This document shows positions 31,615-37,643 of a stretch of DNA of 37,643 bases, piece by piece. Each line of letters opens with the position of its first letter. Within the stretch, counting starts at the first letter, position 1. The notes below the pieces were generated by a model. The model worked only from the letters and a program-made list of their open reading frames with translations. It was not told the DNA's origin and ran no database searches. The position numbers and the translations under genes were made by a program. Origin of the DNA: an uncultured Bryobacteraceae bacterium (GTDB taxonomy: Bacteria > Acidobacteriota > Terriglobia > Bryobacterales > Bryobacteraceae); the NCBI GenBank assembly GCA_955652915.1, contig CATPCJ010000071.1:1-37643 (forward strand). Direction: 5' to 3'.

Positions 31615-33207
31615 TTGCTCCAAGCTTTAGCCCGCCACTGCGCGGAGCGTCCGGACGCCATCTTCTGCCATTTCTGGGCTGGCGATATCCGCGAGGATAT
31701 TTCCTTCCGGAAGCTGAGGCTGGAGGCTGCGGCATATGCGGCGCTCTATCGGGAATCGGGTCTGAAAGCGGGCGACGTGGTGCTGATCATGCTGAAGCAT
31801 TCGCCCGAGATGTATTATTCTTTCACCGGAGCGATGCTATGCGGATGTATTCCGTCGATGATGCCGTTCCCTTCCGTGAAACAGGATTCGTCCAAATTCT
31901 GGGAGTCGCATGGGGAGCTTTTTTATCGTATTGGCGCGGGAGCCATCCTGACCTCCGCGGAGAATGCCGAAAGCCTCCGAAAGAACATGCCGGACCAGCG
32001 GCTCGAAATCCTGCTGGCTGAATCATGCCGGCAAACAGCGCGACATTTCGAGCCGGTAAGCGCGGAACTGGGCGACATCGCTCTTGACATCGCTTTTATC
32101 CAGCACAGTTCCGGTACTACCGGATTGAAGAAGGGCGTGCAGTTGTCCTACGGTGCGATCGCCGCGCAAATTGCAAATTACGCGGACAGGCTTGGATTCG
32201 TCGCTTCCGATCGCATTGTGTCCTGGCTGCCGCTCTATCACGACATGGGTCTGATCGCTTGTTTCATTCTGCCGCTCACCCTGGGACTGCCGGTGGTGTC
32301 CCTGGACGCGTTTGAGTGGGTGAACCGGCCGGCCCTGCTGCTCGAAGCCATCCAAGCCCATCGCTGCACGCACGTCTGGTTGCCGAACTTCGCGTTTCAT
32401 CATCTGTCCCGCGCGGCCGATCCGGAGCGCGGCTATGTGCTGAACAGCATGAAGGCGTTTATCAATTGCTCCGAGCCGTGCAAGCCGGAGACGTTTGACT
32501 TGTTTCTTGAAAACTTCGCCGCGTGCGGCGTTCACGCCGGACAATTGCAAGCCTGTTACGCCATGGCGGAAACGGTTTTCGCGGTCACGCAAACCACGCC
32601 CGGGCAGAAGATCAAGGAGTATCATTTGGACGCCGAGCCTGGAAAGCCATCCCAACGCATTCTCTCCACCGGCAGCGTGATTTCAGGATTGGAAATACGG
32701 ATCGCGTCCGGGCATGTTGGCGAAATAGAGGTGCGTGGAGACTTCCTCTTCAGCGGCTATTACAAGAACGATAGCTCCCAGGAATTCGCCGATGGCTGGT
32801 ACCAGACCGGCGATACCGGATTCATTCACGACGGCGAGTTATATGTTCTTGGACGTCTCAAGGAAATGATTATTGTGTGCGGCAAGAATCTGTACGCCCA
32901 CGACCTGGAGTACATTTGCAATCGGGTGGAAGGCGTTAAGAAAGGACGCTGCGTTGTCTTTGGGCTCTTCGATCCGGATGTGGGAACGGAAAACCTGATC
33001 GTCGTCGCCGAGACTGAGATCCCGGAAGGGCCGGCTTGGGCCACGATCCGGAAGAGCATCAAGAACGAACTGCTGGCCGTATTCAATATTCCGCCGCATG
33101 ATATTCGAATCGTGAATCCGGGATGGTTGGTCAAGAGCACATCGGGTAAGATTAGCCGGGGCGGGAATCTTAAAAAATATCTGATCGGGAGGGCTTGGAT
33201 CGTTTGA
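31615..33207 (+). CDS. Fatty-acyl-AMP-ligase-like AMP-dependent synthetase
   Basis: 530 residues. Adenylate-forming motifs are complete: HSSGTTGLKKG (A3), SWLPLYHDMGLIACFI and the following PNFAFHH (typical of fatty-acyl-AMP ligases of the FAAL group), YQTGDTGF (A7), GRLKEMIIVCGKNLYAHDLE (A8) and STSGKISR with the A10 lysine. It should activate a carboxylic acid as acyl-AMP and pass it to the ACP encoded next. No ATG or GTG lies at the 5' end. The first possible start is the TTG at 31615, 26 bases after gmd; an upstream ATT at 31576 is possible but would overlap gmd. The stop overlaps the ACP start. Confidence 0.88.
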   Translation: MLQALARHCAERPDAIFCHFWAGDIREDISFRKLRLEAAAYAALYRESGLKAGDVVLIMLKHSPEMYYSFTGAMLCGCIPSMMPFPSVKQDSSKFWESHGELFYRIGAGAILTSAENAESLRKNMPDQRLEILLAESCRQTARHFEPVSAELGDIALDIAFIQHSSGTTGLKKGVQLSYGAIAAQIANYADRLGFVASDRIVSWLPLYHDMGLIACFILPLTLGLPVVSLDAFEWVNRPALLLEAIQAHRCTHVWLPNFAFHHLSRAADPERGYVLNSMKAFINCSEPCKPETFDLFLENFAACGVHAGQLQACYAMAETVFAVTQTTPGQKIKEYHLDAEPGKPSQRILSTGSVISGLEIRIASGHVGEIEVRGDFLFSGYYKNDSSQEFADGWYQTGDTGFIHDGELYVLGRLKEMIIVCGKNLYAHDLEYICNRVEGVKKGRCVVFGLFDPDVGTENLIVVAETEIPEGPAWATIRKSIKNELLAVFNIPPHDIRIVNPGWLVKSTSGKISRGGNLKKYLIGRAWIV

Positions 33208-33452
33208 CAGAACCAGAGGCATTCCGGATTGTCGAACAGGCGCTGCGCGTTACTTTCAAGGATCCCGGCTTGGTGATCGATCGCGGCACAGCCGCCGGCG
33301 ACATCGACGGTTGGGATTCGTTATCGCATGCCGTACTAATGCTGCGCCTCGAGAAGAATTGCAATGTGCGGATATCCGCGTCGATGGCGACATCATTCCG
33401 GAATATCGGTGAACTTGTAGATCGCCTGGTCGAGCTGACGGGTAAAGAATGA
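33204..33452 (+). CDS. Acyl carrier protein
   Basis: 82 residues from the TTG at 33204, which overlaps the ligase stop as TTGA and has GGGAGGG about 10 bases upstream (the TTG at 33195 would add three residues). The four-helix ACP pattern is clear, with the phosphopantetheine serine in GWDSLSH (Ser39). It presumably carries the acyl group activated by the ligase. Its TGA overlaps the ATG of the next gene as ATGA, so ligase, ACP and AlgX-like protein are likely made together in fixed ratio. Confidence 0.88.
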   Translation: MTEPEAFRIVEQALRVTFKDPGLVIDRGTAAGDIDGWDSLSHAVLMLRLEKNCNVRISASMATSFRNIGELVDRLVELTGKE

Positions 33453-34696
33453 TGCCGATCGACCGTCGAACAGAGTTGGCCAACTCGGTCGCGATCGGGA
33501 GGGATGGATGGCTCTTTCATCGCGACAACTTCACGTTTGAGCAGATGTCCGGAGCGAAGTCGCTCACAGCGGGGGAACTGCAGGCGTGGTTGGACCTGAT
33601 AACCGGCCACTGGCAATGGCTGAGCGAACGGCACATCGAGTTTTGCTTTTTCATTGCGCCGGAAAAGCATGTCGTCTATCGGGATTTTCTTCCCGAGGGC
33701 AGCGTCATCTCCGAGTGCCGCCCGGCCCAACAAGTGATTAGCGCCTTAAGAACTTCTACTTCCATCGATCCGGTATATCCGCGGGATGAGCTCGTGGCCG
33801 GACGTGAGTCCAGAGATACGTATCATGCCGTCGGCACCCATTGGAACTTTTTCGGCGGCTTCCTTGCTTACCGCCGGCTGGCTCGCGAAATAGCCAAGCG
33901 GATCGACATACCCATAGTCGATATTGGTGAAATCACATTCCTGCCAAGTCGCCTGCACGCGGGAGACCTGGGTGTGCGTTTAGATCCGGAGCCGGTCACG
34001 GCCGAACTTCGGTGTGGTGTTTCATTCTCCAAGAGCAAATTGCTTTTCGAGAACGGCAATTACGATCGAGGTCACATAGCAATTTATGAGAATCTGGATG
34101 TCGCGTTGCCCAGGGCCGTGATCTTCCGCGATTCAAGCTCCGCCTGGATCTTGCCATTCCTTTCGGAGTCGTTCAGCCGGATAGTCGCGGTCAGCTCTCC
34201 ACACATTTATTACGAATTGATTGAGAGCGAAAAACCGGACATAGTTGTCCTGGAAATGATCGAGCGATGGATCAGCTCGCCGCAAGAAGCGCACGCCTTT
34301 AGGAAGAAAACTCCTTTCCAGGAACTCTGCAAGCTTTCAGTGGACGACATCGCAAGTAAGACGGGTCTGATCATAGGTCACGTGGATTTCCCGCCGCCAA
34401 AGAGTGCGGTGCGCGAGTCTTTCGACGTAACGGGCTGGGCCGTTTCCCACAAAGGAATCGCGGAGGTTGGAGTGTATGTCGACGGCCATTTGCTGGGGAA
34501 CGCCGAGATTGGAACCGGCCGTCCGGATCTAGCCGCCTTTCCGTGCGTGGACGCGGCGACATCAGGTTTCCGTTTTCGACTGGATGCCGGCTCCCGAAAA
34601 ATTCCTCCGGGAAGGCATCGGCTCATGGTTGACGCAGTATCGAGGGACGCCATTCGACAAGAGCTTTGCGAGATCCCGATTACCATCGTGCCGTAA
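33449..34696 (+). CDS. AlgX/AlgJ-like SGNH-hydrolase-type protein with C-terminal Ig-like domain
   Basis: 415 residues, no signal peptide or membrane segment. Residues about 12-290 match the AlgX/AlgJ N-terminal SGNH-hydrolase-like domain: GRDGWLFHRDN (17-27), FFIAPEKHVVY, DTYHAVGTHWNFFGG (123-137), VIFRDSSSAW (224-233) and VVLEMIERW. In AlgX the corresponding Asp-Thr-His-Trp and Ser form the acetyltransferase triad; here the position before THW is Gly129. Residues about 310-415 form an Ig-like domain (VTGWAVSHKGIAEVGVYVDG ... RHRLMVDA) of the kind found appended to surface-glycan enzymes. Because it is coupled to an ACP and acyl ligase, a role in moving an acyl group to a sugar is inferred, but the missing export signal is odd for this family. 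Confidence 0.8.
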   Translation: MMPIDRRTELANSVAIGRDGWLFHRDNFTFEQMSGAKSLTAGELQAWLDLITGHWQWLSERHIEFCFFIAPEKHVVYRDFLPEGSVISECRPAQQVISALRTSTSIDPVYPRDELVAGRESRDTYHAVGTHWNFFGGFLAYRRLAREIAKRIDIPIVDIGEITFLPSRLHAGDLGVRLDPEPVTAELRCGVSFSKSKLLFENGNYDRGHIAIYENLDVALPRAVIFRDSSSAWILPFLSESFSRIVAVSSPHIYYELIESEKPDIVVLEMIERWISSPQEAHAFRKKTPFQELCKLSVDDIASKTGLIIGHVDFPPPKSAVRESFDVTGWAVSHKGIAEVGVYVDGHLLGNAEIGTGRPDLAAFPCVDAATSGFRFRLDAGSRKIPPGRHRLMVDAVSRDAIRQELCEIPITIVP

Positions 34697-34707
34697 CCCC
34701 CCTAACG

Positions 34708-34774
34708 TGGCGCGCGCACGAGTGCGTACGCCAGGTAAAGTTAGCGCTTATGGGGCGGACGAGCGCGTCCGCCC
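34708..34774. repeat. Two palindromic repeat modules between the AlgX-like and GT2 genes
   Basis: Module 1 (34708-34733) has ends TGGCG/CGCCA around CGCAC-GA-GTGCG. Module 2 (34753-34774) is GGGCGGAC-GAGCGC-GTCCGCCC, with flanks TGGGGCGGAC...GTCCGCCCTACA identical in pattern to the element at 3071-3173. The 106-base gap holds nothing else. Confidence 0.65.
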
Positions 34775-34802
34775 TACACCGAATGCTATAGTTCCCTGAA
34801 GC

Positions 34803-36518
34803 ATGCCGCCGGCGCCGAAAGTTTCCGTTGTCATTCCGTGCTTCAATCTCGGCGAGTATTTGGACGAAGCTGTCGATTCGGTCCTGGCTCAAACTCTCCA
34901 GGATTTCGAAATTATCGTAGTCGATGACGGATCGGACGATCCTTTCACCAAGACCAAACTAGGCAGCTACGAAAAGCCGCGCACCCGGATTTTGCGAACT
35001 GAAAATCGAGGCCTTGCGGCCGCGCGGAATCTCGCCATCGCCAATGCCCGCGGCGCTTACATTCTTCCGCTCGATGCCGACGACCGCCTGGGAGCCTCAT
35101 TTCTGGAAAAGACCGTGGCGGTGCTCGACCAGCACGTTGAAATCGGAATGGTCTACAGCGAGGTGGAGTGGTTTGGCGCAAGAACCGGCAAGTGGGACCT
35201 GCCGCCATATCGCTTCCCCGATATTTTGTTGGGCAATGTCATAGTCGTTTCCGCTCTTTTCCGCCGCTCTGACTGGGAGCTCGCCGGTGGTTACTCCACC
35301 GAGTTTGGCGCGCGCTGGGAAGACTACGATTTTTGGCTTTCATTGATCGAGCGCGGCCTGGCTCCGTACCGCATTCCCGAGGTGCTTTTTCTTTACCGGC
35401 AACGTGTGGGCAGCAGGACTGAAAGCGGGCAGTCGACTGGCAACGCCGCTCTCTACGAAATTCTGTTCCGCCGCCATCGCGATCTGTACCTGAATAACAT
35501 CGGTTTCCTCTTCAGCCGCATTGCGGCGCTGGAAGAGGAACGCTATTTGCGAGGCTCTGAAGGTCTGCAGCTACAAGTCTTTATCCCGGAGAACGGCGAG
35601 TACAGCGAGGCGAACTCTGTCCGGCAAGTATTGCGTGCCGGCGTTTGGGAAAACATCGCGATCGATTTACCACCCCAGTGGGAGGGCCGCTTGCGTATCG
35701 ATCCGGCCAACGCGGCGGGCGACATCGAGATGGAGGATTTGCGGTTGCTCGATGACGGCCGCGTGGTCTGGCCGGAATCGCCGCTGGACGTTGTGAAAAT
35801 TACAGGCACGGCCGTATCGGCGGGAGAAACCGGACTTCGTCTTCTGGCCTGGGGCCCCGATCCGCAGATTCTACTGCCGCCGATCGCTGGTACGCGGCCG
35901 ATGCGTCTCGCGGGCCGCGTACGGGCCGATCCGTATAGCCCCGAAACGGCAGCCGCGGCATCGGTCTGGTTCCGGCTATGGGAGCAGGCTCGGCCAGAGA
36001 GTTTCGAAACTGCGGAAGGACCGGTGCTTTTGCAGGTCTTTCTCCCCAATGGCAGCGCCTATGCCGAGCAGCGCTCCGTGCAGACGCGTGTCTTGCGCGG
36101 AGTCTGGCAGACGGTGCGCGTCGAGTTGCCGCCCGATTGGCGCGGAGCTTTGCGTTTGGATCCTGCCAACGTTCGGTCTTGTATCGAGATCGATTGGTTG
36201 CGGCTGGAGGACCAGGGGCAAACGATCTTGGACATCGGCCTTGCCGCGAAGGAAATGCTGGTGGAAGGAACCGCGCTAGCGCTGGACCCGCGGCGGCCCT
36301 TGAGTATTGTGGCCTGGGGAAGCGATCCGCAGTTGTATCTTCCGACAGCCGGCCTCGTAACCGCCGGCCGGTCCTTGACGCTCGCGCTGCGCATGCGTAT
36401 AACCCCCTGTGGAAACCAATTAGCGATGCAAGCTGAGTCCCTGGCATCGACAAGACACAAAGCTTGGAATGGGATCGCGAGAATGATTCGCCTGATTTTC
36501 GGACGGTTAACCAACTGA
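34803..36518 (+). CDS. GT2 glycosyltransferase with two tandem C-terminal accessory domains
   Basis: 571 residues. The GT-A domain (about 1-240) has SVVIPCFNLGEYL, VVDDGSDD (39-46), the metal-binding DADD (91-94) and WEDYDFWLSL (172-181). The C-terminal half contains a duplicated unit of about 120 residues: 255-375 (LQLQVFIPENGEYSEAN, LPPQWEGRLRIDPAN, LLAWGPDPQILLP) and 408-533 (VLLQVFLPNGSAYAEQR, LPPDWRGALRLDPAN, IVAWGSDPQLYLP). The repeats look beta-rich and may bind glycan or acceptor. It probably adds a sugar to the surface glycan built by this locus. ATG at 34803; no membrane helices. Confidence 0.9.
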   Translation: MPPAPKVSVVIPCFNLGEYLDEAVDSVLAQTLQDFEIIVVDDGSDDPFTKTKLGSYEKPRTRILRTENRGLAAARNLAIANARGAYILPLDADDRLGASFLEKTVAVLDQHVEIGMVYSEVEWFGARTGKWDLPPYRFPDILLGNVIVVSALFRRSDWELAGGYSTEFGARWEDYDFWLSLIERGLAPYRIPEVLFLYRQRVGSRTESGQSTGNAALYEILFRRHRDLYLNNIGFLFSRIAALEEERYLRGSEGLQLQVFIPENGEYSEANSVRQVLRAGVWENIAIDLPPQWEGRLRIDPANAAGDIEMEDLRLLDDGRVVWPESPLDVVKITGTAVSAGETGLRLLAWGPDPQILLPPIAGTRPMRLAGRVRADPYSPETAAAASVWFRLWEQARPESFETAEGPVLLQVFLPNGSAYAEQRSVQTRVLRGVWQTVRVELPPDWRGALRLDPANVRSCIEIDWLRLEDQGQTILDIGLAAKEMLVEGTALALDPRRPLSIVAWGSDPQLYLPTAGLVTAGRSLTLALRMRITPCGNQLAMQAESLASTRHKAWNGIARMIRLIFGRLTN

Positions 36519-36649
36519 GCCGCGACTGTTGGCAACAGTCCTCCTCCTAGGGCGACCTCGCCAAAGCGGTTGTTGTGGCACCATGTAGTCTTGGGGAAAG
36601 AGGCACTATTCAAGGACTTGATATTCCGGTTGAATCTAAAACGTTAGGT

Positions 36650-37643
36650 ATGTCGACAAGAACAGGTGTCCCTCCAAGCCGGCCCCTCTACGTTATCGCT
36701 CCGTTCTACCGCAAACCGGAATTGGTTGAATCGTTCTTCGCTTCGCTGGAACCGTGTGTCGATGAGCTGCAGGAAATGCAATGTGCGCTCGTTGTAATTA
36801 ACGATGCGCCGGAAGATCCGGACCTGGCTGCGGCTTTGCGCCAGGCGGCGCGCGGACGCTGGTGCGACGTTCCCTTTCTACTGCGCGAAAACGCGATGAA
36901 CCTTGGGTTTGTGAAATCCGTGAATCGCGGCCTGAAGGAAGGGGTTCAGGCGGGCGCCGATGTCTTATTGCTGAACTCCGACACGATCGTCTATCCCGGA
37001 GCAATCCGTGAGATTCAGCGAGTCGCCTACCTCGATCCCATGATCGGATTCGTCAGCCCGCGCACGAACAATGCCACCATTTGCTCGTTTCCGCATCAGG
37101 AAGAATTCCGGAAGCTGCAACCGGCCGACTCGCATGCAATCTTTCGCGAATTGTCTCCCCACTTGCCCGAGTTCCACTACGTGCCGACGGCGGTTGGTTT
37201 CTGCATGTTTATTAAGCTCGACATTCTTCGCGAATTCGGGCTCATGGATGAGGGATACGGCAAGGGCTATAACGAAGAAAACGATCTGGTGATGCGTGCC
37301 AACCGCTGCGGATTCCGGGCGGCACTGGCTAACCACGCCTTCGTGTATCACATCGGCGAGAGTTCGTTCTCCGTCAGCGATGTGCCCAAGAGCACGCATG
37401 AGGAGCGCAACGCGGCGCTGCTCAAGTCCCGCTATCCGGAGTACATGGAGCACCTCCGCGGCTTTCTCGAGAGCGCTCACTATCGGGGAGAGGCCCTGCT
37501 GACGGGATTGTTGAAAGACAATCGCGGCCGCTATGATATCGTCTTTGACTTCTCCAGCTTTGGCGATCATCACAATGGAACCTTCGAGGGCGCCAAACAG
37601 ATTCTGACCCACGCGGCCAGGTGCTGGAAAGACATTTTTAACA
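36650..37643 (+). CDS. GT2-family glycosyltransferase (3' end outside window)
   Basis: The frame is open from the ATG at 36650 to the right edge (331 residues visible) and so lacks a stop here. Starts MSTRTGVPPSRPLYVIAPFY; the GT-A core shows VVINDAPEDPDL, NLGFVKSVNRGL, VLLLNSDTIVYPGAI (the NSDT is the metal-binding DxD equivalent) and NEENDLVMRANRCGF (the ED motif). This is the rhamnosyl/GT2 arrangement common in O-antigen and exopolysaccharide loci. About 25 codons upstream of this ATG are also open (including a GTG at 36575), so the start is uncertain; no strong ribosome binding site is visible. After about residue 290 a new segment begins (YDIVFDFSSFGDHHNG), suggesting a second domain. 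Confidence 0.9.
   Translation, partial: MSTRTGVPPSRPLYVIAPFYRKPELVESFFASLEPCVDELQEMQCALVVINDAPEDPDLAAALRQAARGRWCDVPFLLRENAMNLGFVKSVNRGLKEGVQAGADVLLLNSDTIVYPGAIREIQRVAYLDPMIGFVSPRTNNATICSFPHQEEFRKLQPADSHAIFRELSPHLPEFHYVPTAVGFCMFIKLDILREFGLMDEGYGKGYNEENDLVMRANRCGFRAALANHAFVYHIGESSFSVSDVPKSTHEERNAALLKSRYPEYMEHLRGFLESAHYRGEALLTGLLKDNRGRYDIVFDFSSFGDHHNGTFEGAKQILTHAARCWKDIFN

Overview
The window (37,643 bp, GC-rich) looks like a chromosomal segment of an acidobacterium close to Candidatus Solibacter / Bryobacterales. No rRNA or other direct taxonomic marker is present. The inference rests on protein families concentrated in that group: a secreted protein with the 'Solibacter uncharacterized C-terminal domain', a duplicated orphan ABC permease (ADOP), a VWFA-related acidobacterial protein, a PadR remnant, and a sigma/anti-sigma operon next to a secreted CHAT-TPR protein. 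I saw no tRNA, rRNA, CRISPR array, prophage or intact insertion sequence.

Layout. 1-4.7 kb: the tail of an unknown gene, membrane-anchored MsrB, an HSDL2-like short-chain dehydrogenase, a DUF711 protein and serine hydroxymethyltransferase (glyA). 4.8-10 kb, all on the minus strand: an apparent operon driven by a near-consensus promoter at 9978-10006 runs membrane protein, winged-helix regulator, undecaprenyl diphosphate synthase (uppS), PLP-dependent threonine/serine dehydratase, followed by the large secreted Ig-like protein. 10-14 kb: a radical SAM protein ending in a sliding-clamp-type motif, a 55-residue DUF1328 membrane protein, SelB, and a secreted VWA protein whose 5' end overlaps selB head to head. 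14.3-22.7 kb: ADOP permease, ATP-dependent DNA ligase, a D-amino-acid-oxidase-like flavoprotein whose segments are in circularly permuted order, a regulator plus VOC protein, a frameshifted padR pseudogene, and a trypsin-like peptidase followed by a small protein resembling the peptidase's own N-terminal domain.

22.7-30.3 kb: a sigma-like protein, an ECF sigma factor carrying an N-terminal domain homologous to that of its neighbouring anti-sigma-like membrane protein, that membrane protein, and convergently a 984-residue secreted TPR-CHAT protease. About 1.5 kb of decayed sequence follows, ending in an antitoxin gene whose VapC toxin is reduced to its first nine codons.

30.5 kb to the right edge: a plus-strand glycan locus. 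It holds GDP-mannose 4,6-dehydratase (gmd), a fatty-acyl-AMP-ligase-like enzyme, an acyl carrier protein, an AlgX/SGNH-like protein, a glycosyltransferase with two tandem C-terminal accessory domains, and a second glycosyltransferase running off the window. Overlapping stop/start codons couple ligase, ACP and AlgX-like protein, which suggests an ACP-based acylation module acting on a 6-deoxymannose-type glycan.

Several intergenic gaps (3.1, 4.7, 14.1-14.3 and 34.7 kb) contain short modular palindromic elements with related ends. A second short repeat lies just downstream of two minus-strand genes (18.6 and 19.8 kb).
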